The notes: generated by a model not told the origin, from the letters alone. Numbered from the stretch's first letter, positions 1 through 7,401 are shown. The stretch: DNA of 15,106 nucleotides from an uncultured Clostridia bacterium (GCA_944393295.1 CALXZR010000028.1:1-15106); one strand, 5' to 3'. Numbers and translations: made by a program.

Positions 1-209
1 AAAGAACTCTTCTTTCTCTATATGATGATTTACTTGAAAAAAGTCCTTCAAAAGAAAGAGTTACAGAAGTAAACAATTCTTACTACCTATCTAAAGAACT
101 TGCTTTTAATAAAGATAATCTTCAAGAAAAAAGAGAAATCTTAGAAAATGAAATTTCTCAAATTGAATTTGAAATTAGCAAATTCAATTCAGAAACTTTT
201 GAAGTTTAA
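1..209 (+). CDS. 3' end of an unrecognised protein gene (partial, 5' end outside window)
   Basis: An open frame enters at the left edge (first complete codon at base 3) and runs 68 codons to a TAA at 207-209. The visible tail is rich in Lys, Glu, Asn and Leu. Its last 35 or so residues, including the stretch LQEKREILENEISQIEFEI, have the heptad-like spacing of a coiled coil. There are no cysteines, and no membrane segment or catalytic motif is visible. It is the only plus-strand gene end in the left part of the window and is followed by the hairpin at 228-269, which may end its transcript. I do not recognise the family. Codon use matches the surrounding AT-rich genes, so it looks like a genuine gene end rather than chance, but the fragment is too short to assign a role. 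Confidence 0.6.
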   Translation, partial: RTLLSLYDDLLEKSPSKERVTEVNNSYYLSKELAFNKDNLQEKREILENEISQIEFEISKFNSETFEV

Positions 210-227
210 TTTTAAGCAAAATCTAAA

Positions 228-269
228 ATATATCCATCTACTAATAATTTTATTAATAGATGGATATAT
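228..269. repeat. Strong AT-rich hairpin downstream of the partial gene
   Basis: A perfect 13-bp inverted repeat, ATATATCCATCTA at 228-240 and TAGATGGATATAT at 257-269, is extended after one mismatch by a further 5 bp (242-246 with 251-255) around a 4-nt loop. It begins 18 nt after the stop of the upstream partial gene, so it could stabilise or end that transcript. No U-run follows on the plus strand (AATTCAAAC), so it is not a textbook intrinsic terminator. The perfect TATAAT at 267-272 overlaps its right arm. Confidence 0.7.
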
Positions 270-272
270 AAT
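267..272 (+). promoter_or_regulatory. Candidate -10 box (TATAAT) upstream of the structured block
   Basis: A perfect TATAAT lies at 267-272. It would put a transcription start near 279-280, about 10 nt before the left arm of the 290/510 inverted repeat. No good -35 is seen 17 nt upstream (ATAATT at 244-249). In sequence this AT-rich a TATAAT can occur by chance. Its support comes from its position before a block that has its own terminator. Confidence 0.25.
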
Positions 273-279
273 TCAAACA

Positions 280-560
280 AAATATGTGACTGGGAAAATA
301 TAGATGTTATTGTTTCTATGAGCTTTAGTATATAAAAAAGTATTATGGTGTTAAATTTTTAACAAGTTACTAATTTACAAATTACTCTTTTGTTAATTTT
401 CAATACAAATTACAATTTACAAAAAATATCTATAGGAAAGATAGTACTATTAAGATATCAAATTACAATTGAGATTGAATTTTTATTTAACTTTAGCTTG
501 TAAATAAATTATATTTTCCCAGAAAAAAAGCAGAAGATTTTATCTTCTGCTTTCATTTTT
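280..560 (+). ncRNA. Candidate structured non-coding RNA
   Basis: This stretch has no usable ORF. CTGGGAAAATATA (290-302) is perfectly complementary to TATATTTTCCCAG (510-522), a 13-bp helix closing about 207 nt. By hand the rod continues inward: 310-315 with 502-507, 318-324 with 495-501 (including G-U pairs), and 332-338 with 480-486. An intrinsic terminator hairpin (529-551) follows directly. A long rod closed by a terminal helix, with its own terminator and a TATAAT upstream, fits a small RNA of about 280 nt. CAAATTAC occurs three times inside (378, 406, 459), and the last two are part of a 12-bp direct repeat. The overall shape recalls 6S RNA, but I see no primary-sequence signature and do not assign it. 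A degenerate inverted-repeat element is the main alternative. Confidence 0.35.
523..560. terminator. Bidirectional intrinsic terminator between tyrS and the candidate RNA
   Basis: A perfect 10-bp stem (AGCAGAAGAT at 529-538, ATCTTCTGCT at 542-551) has a 3-nt loop. On the minus strand it is followed by a run of seven U (complement of 523-529) and sits downstream of the tyrS stop, so it ends the tyrS transcript. On the plus strand it is followed by TTCATTTTTATTTTT and can end the candidate RNA. Confidence 0.85.
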
Positions 561-599
561 ATTTTTATAAAGATTCTATAATAACTAATATATAAAAAA

Positions 600-1811
600 C
601 TATTTTTCTAGTTTACAGAAAACTTTTTTGCCTTTTCTTAAAATTGCATATCCTTCTTTAAAGTCTTTTTCTTCCAATTTGTATGAAATATCTGTTACTT
701 TTTCATCGTTTAATGTGATTCCACCTTGTGCAATTAAAGTTTTTGCTTGTCCTTTTGAATTTGCCATTTCCGCATTTACAATAGCATCTAATATAGAAGT
801 ATTTTCCTCAACTTTAAGTTTTGGCATATTTTCTATATCCCCACCATTTCCAAATAAAGCATTTGCTGCTGATTCTGCTTTTATTGCCTCTTCTTCGCCA
901 TGTATTAATTTAGTAATTTCAAAAGCAGCAACTTTTTTAGCTTCGTTTATTCTTTCATCTTGGTAAGCACACAACTCTTCTATTTTTTCCATTGGTAAAA
1001 ATGTAAGTAAGCTTAGTACTTTTTTTACATCTGCATCATCAATATTTCTCCAGTATTGATAAAATTCATATGGAGAAGTTTTTTCTGCATTTAACCATAG
1101 AGCACCTTTTTCTGTTTTTCCCATTTTCTTTCCATCTTTATTTGTTAACAATTTAAATGTCATTCCAAAAGAATCTTCTGCCCCTACTTTTCTTATTAAT
1201 TCTACTCCACCTATTATATTAGACCATTGGTCATTACCACCGATTTGTAATTTACAATTATATTTATCGTGTAAATATAGAAAATCATAAGATTGTAAAA
1301 GCATATAGCCCATTTCAAAAAATGTTAATCCTGTTTCCATTCTATTCTTGTAACAATCAGCTGCAAGCATTCTATTAACAGAAAATAGTGTTCCTATATT
1401 TCTCATAAATTCAATATAATTTAAATTTAGAAGCCAATCAGCATTATTTACTATAATAGCTGCATTTTCACCTTCAAAAGTAATGAATTTTTCTATTTGT
1501 TTTTTTATTGCAGCAACATTTCCATCTATAGTTTCTCTTGTCATCATTTTTCTCATATCAGTTTTTCCTGAAGGATCACCAATTGTAGCTGTTCCACCAC
1601 CTACTAATATTATTGGTTTATGACCAGCTTTTTGTAAATGAGAAGCTACCATCAAAGCTATAAAATGACCAATATGTAAACTATCTGCTGTTGGATCTAT
1701 TCCTAAATAAAATCTTACACTTTCTTTTTGAAAGGTTTCTTTCATTTCTTTTTCATGTGTATATTGTTCTATATATCCTCTTTTTTCAAGTTCTTCTATA
1801 ATGTCTGCCAT
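600..1811 (-). CDS. tyrS: Tyrosyl-tRNA synthetase
   Basis: The gene encodes a 403-residue class I aminoacyl-tRNA synthetase that activates tyrosine with ATP and charges tRNA-Tyr in the cytoplasm. The catalytic domain opens with GIDPTADSLHIGH, with the HIGH motif at 46-49, and carries the second signature as KMGKT at 229-233, the TyrRS version of KMSKS. The LQIGGNDQWSN segment typical of tyrosine recognition lies between them. The C-terminus (about 335-403) is an S4-type RNA-binding domain (NSKGQAKTLIAQGGITLN). Length is normal for bacterial TyrS. The ATG is preceded by GGAGGA at a good distance. It lies 34 nt downstream of the zinc-ribbon gene, so the two are probably cotranscribed. There is no room for a tyrosine T-box leader directly upstream. 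A strong terminator follows. Confidence 0.97.
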   Translation of the reverse strand: MADIIEELEKRGYIEQYTHEKEMKETFQKESVRFYLGIDPTADSLHIGHFIALMVASHLQKAGHKPIILVGGGTATIGDPSGKTDMRKMMTRETIDGNVAAIKKQIEKFITFEGENAAIIVNNADWLLNLNYIEFMRNIGTLFSVNRMLAADCYKNRMETGLTFFEMGYMLLQSYDFLYLHDKYNCKLQIGGNDQWSNIIGGVELIRKVGAEDSFGMTFKLLTNKDGKKMGKTEKGALWLNAEKTSPYEFYQYWRNIDDADVKKVLSLLTFLPMEKIEELCAYQDERINEAKKVAAFEITKLIHGEEEAIKAESAANALFGNGGDIENMPKLKVEENTSILDAIVNAEMANSKGQAKTLIAQGGITLNDEKVTDISYKLEEKDFKEGYAILRKGKKVFCKLEK

Positions 1812-1845
1812 TTATAAATTCCTCCATTATGCTAATATTAAAAAC

Positions 1846-2136
1846 TTATACATTTATACTTCCTTTTGAGTCTAATTCTGCTCCCTTTAGAATATTATTT
1901 TCTGAAAAATAAATTCCAGCAAATTCTTCATATCCTAAATATCGTTCTAAATTTTTTGCACTTATTCCAGTTCCGTTTAAAATATCTTGCTTTGTTGTTC
2001 CTGCTACAAAACCTTCTTCTATAAATCCTTTTAATTTATTTAAATCTACTATGTCTTTCTTTTTACATTCTTGACATACATCTGTATCTGTTGTATATAA
2101 ACAACCACAACGTGCACATTTTTTTATTACTCCCAT
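1846..2136 (-). CDS. Small zinc-ribbon / helix-turn-helix protein (YvyF-like architecture)
   Basis: This is a 96-residue soluble protein. The N-terminus has paired cysteines, C7-x2-C10 and C21-x2-C24 (CARC and CQEC), forming a predicted zinc ribbon. Residues about 33-68 resemble a helix-turn-helix of the MerR or Mor kind (TTKQDILNGTGISAKNLERYL). Zinc ribbon followed by HTH is the layout of the flagellar-operon protein YvyF (TIGR03826), and the spacing is similar, but no flagellar genes are nearby. It may be a small DNA-binding regulator or an RNA-associated protein. The ATG has a full GGAGGT site. It is followed by tyrS after 34 nt and probably shares a promoter with it in the AT-rich gap 2137-2227, where I could not settle on one -10/-35 pair. 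The function is unknown. Confidence 0.75.
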   Translation of the reverse strand: MGVIKKCARCGCLYTTDTDVCQECKKKDIVDLNKLKGFIEEGFVAGTTKQDILNGTGISAKNLERYLGYEEFAGIYFSENNILKGAELDSKGSINV

Positions 2137-2227
2137 AATTAGACCTCCATTTTTAAATTTTAATTATTTTATCATATATTTTCCAAAAAATAAACATAAT
2201 TATTTAAAATATAACATTTTTTTCATT

Positions 2228-4435
2228 TTACATTAATCTTAGTATTTTTTCTGTTAGTATAAAACAGCATCCAATTAGTACAAGAGATATTAATAATGTA
2301 AAGTCTAAAAATATGTATTTATATTGTGAAATATTCTGCTTTGTTAATTTAAATTCTTTTATTTTTTGTTTGTTTTTAGCCAAAAATCTTATTATTGTTG
2401 TTAATAAAATTATTACACTTATAGCAAAAATTATTATATTAAAATAGCTAATAAATTCTTCACTTATAGCTCCATTCATTAATAGTACTGTAAACAAAGC
2501 AACATATCCATTATTTAAAAAGTGTAATAGCACAGTTAATTTTATATCTTTTGAGTATATATATATTGTTCCAAAAATAATTCCCATGAAAAATGCAAAT
2601 ATAAATTGACCTAAATTCATATGTGCTAGTCCAAAAATAATTGCAGACACAATTACAGCAAATACTTTTCCATATTTTTCAGAAAAGTCAATTAATCCTT
2701 TTCTAAAGAATAATTCTTCAAAAATTGCTGGGACTAAAGCAATTGTTACTATATACATAATTGAAGTTAATATAGAAAAATTCTCTTGTATATCTATTAC
2801 TTCTATTGCATTATAATCCAATCCTATTTTTGGATATATATAAGATAATACTCCTTGAAGTACAACTATTAAAGCTAATCCAATTATACAATACTTTGCT
2901 TTAAGCTTTTTATCTATACTCTTTTTATCTATTTTATTTGTTGTATATGCTCTCACAACTCCATAAGAAGCTAAAAAGCTTAATATTGATATTATTGACA
3001 TAGATATTAATTGAAAGTTTGTGCTACTAATATTAAGTAGTGGTGCTACTATCATCTCCATTATTAACTGCATTATAACTTGAACAATTATTAAAACTAA
3101 AATACTCATGCCTATTGCAAAAGAAAATTGTTTATACTTCATTTTATTCATTAATATTTTTTGCTCTTCTTCAAAAGTCTTTTCTTTTTTCTTAGGTTTT
3201 TTATTGCTATAATCTAATACACCATTTTTTAAAATTTTAGCACAAATTTTAAAGGTTACTGGAATAGCTAATATAAGTAATATAAGTGATACAGCTATTT
3301 GCAATCCTGTTCCTTGTCCTATAATTACTATTGCAGGAATAAAATAATTTGATAAAAGTGGTATACATGATAATATGTATAGTCCAATTGTCATATTTGT
3401 ATATGGAGTAATTAAACCTAATGTTACAAAATAAGCACAAATTGTAATTACCATTAAAAACATTACACTATTTCCTGCTTCAGACATACTAGTAGTTTTT
3501 GAAGATAAAGCAGCTTGTATAATAGACATTAATATTAGATTTAAAAAAGCATATACAAATACTAAAAGTATATATTCAACAATATCTTTATCTAAAACTG
3601 CTATTGAGTTTTCTACTACTCCTACAAACTTTCCTCCCACAGCAAAAAATGTAATTATATTGCTTATCAAGTTTCCTATCATAAAGTATACTATAGCATA
3701 AATTAATTGTATTAATACAACTGCCATTACGCTTATTATTTTAGCTAATAAATATTCCTCTGCAGTAACTGAAGTTAATACATATTCAATAGATTTAGAT
3801 ACTTTTTCTTGGGCAATTTCATTTGCAATTTTTGAAAATATAAAAATAGATATCATATATACTGCTAAAGTACTTACCATTTTTATTGCTTCTTTTTGTC
3901 CAGAATTTTCTGCATTTGCACCTAGAAATACTCTTTCTACTAGCGGATCTCTACTTAATATATCTAATTCCTCTGTTTCTACTCCTATACTTTCTGCAAA
4001 AATATTATTTCTAGCTTCTTTTATACCTTCTGTTATTTTATTATAAATTTCCGTATCAATTCCTTCTTTTGACGTAATTGTAGCAGAAATTATTTCCTCA
4101 TCATTATGCTTAATTTCAACTAAAGCAAAATTTCTTGGAATATTATCTTTTGTATACTTATTTTCTTCTACTTCAGAAATTTCAATATTTTCTCTATTTT
4201 CAAATTGTTTTACTATTTCATCTTTAGCCAAATTTTCTTTATCTATAATTTCTATTTTAAATTCATCTTTAAATAATTCTATATTTTTACTTTCTAAAAA
4301 CGTTCTTATATGACTTGCATTTGTTGATACTAACATTGAGATAAGAATAATTACATTTACAAGTACAAACCATTTATTTTGTACATTTTTTTGAATATAA
4401 AATTTTACTATTTCTTTTACTTTTCTACTATTCAT
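2228..4435 (-). CDS. ABC-2 (NatB-like) permease fused to a C-terminal CPBP-family protease domain
   Basis: This membrane protein has about 735 residues. Residues 1-430 are an ABC-2 export permease: one helix near the N-terminus, an extracytoplasmic Glu/Lys/Ile-rich domain (about 45-180), then a helix bundle with the NatB-type cytoplasmic hallmark IAQEKVSKSIEYVLTS. After a charged linker (KKPKKKEKTFEEE) comes a second bundle with CPBP (Abi/CAAX-type) protease motifs: EELFFR (E573, E574, R578), FGLAH (F601, H605) and HFLNN (H638, N642). All predicted catalytic residues are present. The upstream ATPase gene overlaps its start, so the pair forms one exporter. A GTG at 4444 is an alternative start, but the ATG at 4435 has better spacing to AGGTG and overlaps the ATPase stop by 8 nt. 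Substrate unknown; Na+ or peptide export with processing is possible (inference). Confidence 0.88.
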   Translation of the reverse strand: MNSRKVKEIVKFYIQKNVQNKWFVLVNVIILISMLVSTNASHIRTFLESKNIELFKDEFKIEIIDKENLAKDEIVKQFENRENIEISEVEENKYTKDNIPRNFALVEIKHNDEEIISATITSKEGIDTEIYNKITEGIKEARNNIFAESIGVETEELDILSRDPLVERVFLGANAENSGQKEAIKMVSTLAVYMISIFIFSKIANEIAQEKVSKSIEYVLTSVTAEEYLLAKIISVMAVVLIQLIYAIVYFMIGNLISNIITFFAVGGKFVGVVENSIAVLDKDIVEYILLVFVYAFLNLILMSIIQAALSSKTTSMSEAGNSVMFLMVITICAYFVTLGLITPYTNMTIGLYILSCIPLLSNYFIPAIVIIGQGTGLQIAVSLILLILAIPVTFKICAKILKNGVLDYSNKKPKKKEKTFEEEQKILMNKMKYKQFSFAIGMSILVLIIVQVIMQLIMEMIVAPLLNISSTNFQLISMSIISILSFLASYGVVRAYTTNKIDKKSIDKKLKAKYCIIGLALIVVLQGVLSYIYPKIGLDYNAIEVIDIQENFSILTSIMYIVTIALVPAIFEELFFRKGLIDFSEKYGKVFAVIVSAIIFGLAHMNLGQFIFAFFMGIIFGTIYIYSKDIKLTVLLHFLNNGYVALFTVLLMNGAISEEFISYFNIIIFAISVIILLTTIIRFLAKNKQKIKEFKLTKQNISQYKYIFLDFTLLISLVLIGCCFILTEKILRLM

Positions 4436-5162
4436 TTGAAGCACCTACCTTGCTTATAAATATATCATTTAAATTGTGTCCGCCTTTTACTCCATCAATT
4501 TCATAGTTATTCTCAATTTCTTTTAAATTTCCTTGTAATAAACTTTTTCCTTTATCTATTATTAATATATCTTCGCAAAGAGCTTCAACATGATCCATTC
4601 TGTGTGATGAAAATATAATAGTTTTTCCTTCAGCCTTTAATTTTAGTATTGCTTTTTTTAATTCTTCTACACTAATTGGATCTAAACCAGAAAAAGGTTC
4701 GTCTAGTATTAAAAGCTCTGGATTATGTAATACTGAAATAATAAATTGAATTTTTTGTCTATTTCCTTTTGACAAATCTTTTATTTTTTTGTTTAAATAC
4801 TCTGTAATATTAAACTCTGTAAGCCAATCTATTAATCTTGTTCTTATAGTCTCGCTATCAATTAGCTTTAATCCACCATAGTATTCACATAATTCTAAAA
4901 CCGTATAAGTTGAAATTAAACTTCCTTCTTCTGGTAAATAACCTATTTTATCTAAGGTATTTTCTGTTATTTCTTTTCCATTATATATAATTTTTCCTGC
5001 AGTTGGTTCTATTATTTTTAGTATTAATCTAAAGGTAGTTGATTTTCCTGCACCATTTCTTCCAACTATTCCAAAAATTTTGCCATCTTCTGCTGTAAAA
5101 TTTAAATTATCTAATGCTAGTAAACTACCAAATTTTTTACTCAAATCTTTTACTTCTAACAT
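4428..5162 (-). CDS. ABC transporter ATP-binding protein (NatA-like)
   Basis: This is a 244-residue nucleotide-binding subunit that should drive the permease encoded directly downstream. Visible motifs are Walker A GRNGAGKST (34-42), a GYLPEE segment at the Q-loop position (74-79), signature LSKGNRQK (130-137; a variant of LSGGQ), Walker B LLILDEP (150-156) with the D-loop SGLD, and the H-loop histidine H187 (SSH). GYLPEE instead of a Q-loop glutamine is, from memory, common in the NatA/YhaQ type of exporter ATPase. Its stop codon overlaps the permease start, indicating translational coupling. The ATG follows AGGGGG by a few bases. A terminator hairpin ends only 16 nt upstream, so expression depends on read-through or on a promoter inside the terminator or the end of the SecF gene. 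Confidence 0.93.
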   Translation of the reverse strand: MLEVKDLSKKFGSLLALDNLNFTAEDGKIFGIVGRNGAGKSTTFRLILKIIEPTAGKIIYNGKEITENTLDKIGYLPEEGSLISTYTVLELCEYYGGLKLIDSETIRTRLIDWLTEFNITEYLNKKIKDLSKGNRQKIQFIISVLHNPELLILDEPFSGLDPISVEELKKAILKLKAEGKTIIFSSHRMDHVEALCEDILIIDKGKSLLQGNLKEIENNYEIDGVKGGHNLNDIFISKVGASNE

Positions 5163-5178
5163 AAATCCCCCTTAACCT

Positions 5179-5220
5179 AAAAAAGCGAGAATTTAAGAAA
5201 TTTCACTTTTAAATTCTCGC
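5179..5220 (-). terminator. Intrinsic terminator after the SecDF genes
   Basis: On the minus strand an 11-bp perfect stem, GCGAGAATTTA / TAAATTCTCGC (arms 5210-5220 and 5185-5195), has a 14-nt loop and is followed directly by six U (complement of 5179-5184). It lies 9 nt downstream of the SecF-like stop and 16 nt upstream of the ABC ATPase start. Confidence 0.85.
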
Positions 5221-5229
5221 AAATTATTT

Positions 5230-5907
5230 CTATTTCTTTGTTGCTCCTTTTTTCTTGTTTGATTTATTTTTTTCTTCTACTAAATTTCTTTCATATTTTC
5301 CTAAATAAATAGAGCATTCAGCTACTGCAATAACCATTAAGATTGTTATATAACTTGGAACAATTGGTATTCTTAAAATTGCTATAATGCTTAAAATTGC
5401 AAGTACAGTAACTGCTATTTTTAAGATTAAATTTCCCAATAGCTTAAATGTATTTAATTTTCTAAATCTTATTGCTATATATGCTAAAATAATAAAAATT
5501 GAAATACACACTGGTTTTATATAAGGGCTAACCCAGTCTCTAATTCTAACATTAGGTATAGTATCAATACTTAAATCGTCTACTGTTTTATCATCTTCAT
5601 ATTTTTCATTCATTTTTTCTACTAAATTTGATTTTTCTTCATCTGTAATAGATGAAACATTTATTGCAACTGCGTCTTTAAATAATTCAACTTCTTTTAT
5701 AACAAATTTCTTATTTTCAAAAACTTCTTTGCAAATAGCTTCGATATCTTTTAGTTCGTATTCTTTTCCAAGATTGTATGTAATTTCTTCGTGTTGTTCT
5801 AACATTAAATCTACATTAAAACCTTTTAAAAGTACTACTATAATTCCAGCAATAATTAGAAGTATTAATCCTAAAATTAATATTTTTTTATTCATTTCTT
5901 TATTCAT
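5230..5907 (-). CDS. secF: Shortened SecF-like translocase subunit
   Basis: About 225 residues. With the SecD-like protein encoded upstream it would form the membrane complex that uses the proton-motive force to help secreted proteins leave the Sec channel. One N-terminal helix (about 7-27) is followed by an extracytoplasmic domain, then helices near 132-150, 158-178 and 183-203. The segment YIAIRFRKLNTFKLLG matches the SecF TM2-TM3 region. AVAECSIYLGKYERN aligns with the family motif around TM4 (SINDTIVVFDRIREN), with Glu (E197) where Asp is usual. The protein then ends in a Lys/Asn-rich tail, so the last two of the six SecF helices are missing. Assignment rests on order, topology and the gene next to secD. 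The ATG at 5907 is preferred: an upstream ATG at 5919 abuts AAAGGA with no spacing. Confidence 0.65.
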   Translation of the reverse strand: MNKEMNKKILILGLILLIIAGIIVVLLKGFNVDLMLEQHEEITYNLGKEYELKDIEAICKEVFENKKFVIKEVELFKDAVAINVSSITDEEKSNLVEKMNEKYEDDKTVDDLSIDTIPNVRIRDWVSPYIKPVCISIFIILAYIAIRFRKLNTFKLLGNLILKIAVTVLAILSIIAILRIPIVPSYITILMVIAVAECSIYLGKYERNLVEEKNKSNKKKGATKK

Positions 5908-5939
5908 TATCAAAATCATTCCTTTCTTTCTAATTATAA

Positions 5940-7388
5940 TTACTTTGCTTTATCTTGACCTAAGTATAAAGCTCTTGTAATAAGGAAATTATAAATAGCT
6001 TGTATAAACATAGACCAAAATACTATCATACCAATACTACTAATAGTTGCATTAGCCATAAAAGTAAATATAACAGCAACAACACCTACCGGAATAACAG
6101 ATAAATAATAATTTTTCATTGTTTCTTTATATGCATTAATTTCTGATAGTTTGATCATATTTTTTAAATACATTTTCAAGAAAACTATATTTAAAATAAT
6201 CATTGCTACAAAAGAAATTACACTATTTAAAGTTATTGTTACTTTTGTATATCTTAAAATAATAGTAACTAAAGCAATAAAACCAATATTTGAAATAGCT
6301 GCTAATAATCCTTTTACTTTAAATTTTACTATTAAAATTATAGAAGCTAATATTAAAGCTACTATAGCAATTATTACAGCAACTAAAATTTGTGTATCTG
6401 TAATACTTGATTTTAAGAAGTTGTCTGAGCTTAATGAGTATACAACTGGAGTTTGTCCATTATTCATAATGTTTGCTAAATACTGAGTAGTTTCAAATAA
6501 AGATCTAAATTCCTCTATATCAGTTGTAGCATCTCCCATTGGAATCTGGATAATTCCAGCTTCTAGTTCTTCTCCAAAATATGTAGTAAGTAATGCTTCT
6601 CCATCTAAAGTAACTTCTACATATGTTGTTGTAGCTTCGCCTGTTTCATCAGTAACTTCTACATATTCATTACTAATTTCTTTTAATTTTTCAGCACCTT
6701 CTTTATCAAAAGTTACTTGAAGAAAAGTTTGATATGATTCTCCTGATGTATAAACTGCTTCAACCTTTTTTACATGACTACTATCTATTAAAATAATACC
6801 TGTTTGATGATCTATAATTTGAATTTCACCTTTAGTTTGAACTAACTGATATACAATATTGACATTTTCATCATCTGGAACTTCAACTACCATATCTCCT
6901 GTTACAGTATCTAGTCTCACATTGTATTCTGAAATTCCTTGTTTATTTAATCTAGTTTGAATTATTTTTTTAGTTTTTTCAAAGTTTTCTTTTGTTAAAA
7001 CACTATCTTCATTTTTCTTTATTGTTCTAGTTTCTGTTGCATAACTTGGAGTATTTTCCTCTGTGATTTCTTGAGGATTTTGTGTTTCTTCTGTAGTTTC
7101 TTCAGTATTTTCTGTTTCTAAAGAAACGCCTTCACTTTCCTCTGTTTTTACCTCTCCAAGTATATTTCCTTGTTCGTCAACATATACTTCTTTTTCTTCT
7201 TCTGTTGTATCCACAACAAATTTTAATTGTCTTGCTCCTTCTAATTCCATACCATAAGTATAGTCTGGTATTAGATTTTTTAAAGCATTTAAAGATTTTC
7301 CATAAACACCTACAAAAGCAATTAAAGCTATTAATATTACAACTAATACTATTGCTATTGTTCTAAATTTTCTTAAGTTTTTTTCCAC
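5940..7388 (-). CDS. secD: Divergent SecD-like translocase subunit
   Basis: 482 residues, membrane. After an N-terminal helix (11-29), YGMELEGARQLKF (45-57) corresponds to the SecD GLDLKGG motif. A Glu/Thr-rich low-complexity stretch (about 60-125) follows, then the first periplasmic domain signature IIQTRLNKQGISE and VVEVPDDENV. A six-helix C-terminal bundle (about 332-475) matches SecD topology. In TM4 the usual AVDANVLIFERI reads AMIILNIVFLKMY, so the proton-relay Asp is Ile398 while Asn400 is kept. The second helical half shows the YNFLITRALYL ending typical of SecD. The start is GTG with AGGAGG 9 nt upstream, and the SD overlaps the stop of the HD gene, suggesting coupling. SecF-like gene follows after 32 nt. 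Family assignment is firm; full activity is uncertain. Confidence 0.82.
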   Translation of the reverse strand: MEKNLRKFRTIAIVLVVILIALIAFVGVYGKSLNALKNLIPDYTYGMELEGARQLKFVVDTTEEEKEVYVDEQGNILGEVKTEESEGVSLETENTEETTEETQNPQEITEENTPSYATETRTIKKNEDSVLTKENFEKTKKIIQTRLNKQGISEYNVRLDTVTGDMVVEVPDDENVNIVYQLVQTKGEIQIIDHQTGIILIDSSHVKKVEAVYTSGESYQTFLQVTFDKEGAEKLKEISNEYVEVTDETGEATTTYVEVTLDGEALLTTYFGEELEAGIIQIPMGDATTDIEEFRSLFETTQYLANIMNNGQTPVVYSLSSDNFLKSSITDTQILVAVIIAIVALILASIILIVKFKVKGLLAAISNIGFIALVTIILRYTKVTITLNSVISFVAMIILNIVFLKMYLKNMIKLSEINAYKETMKNYYLSVIPVGVVAVIFTFMANATISSIGMIVFWSMFIQAIYNFLITRALYLGQDKAK

Positions 7389-7401
7389 TGTATTTTTCCT
7401 C

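Noticed and set aside
280..522. Inverted-repeat block read as an insertion element (MITE)
   Set aside because: No target-site duplication is visible outside 290 and 522, and the terminator abuts the right arm. It cannot be excluded without copy-number data.
2137..2227. T-box riboswitch for tyrS
   Set aside because: The gap is only 91 nt and shows neither a T-box consensus nor a specifier stem.
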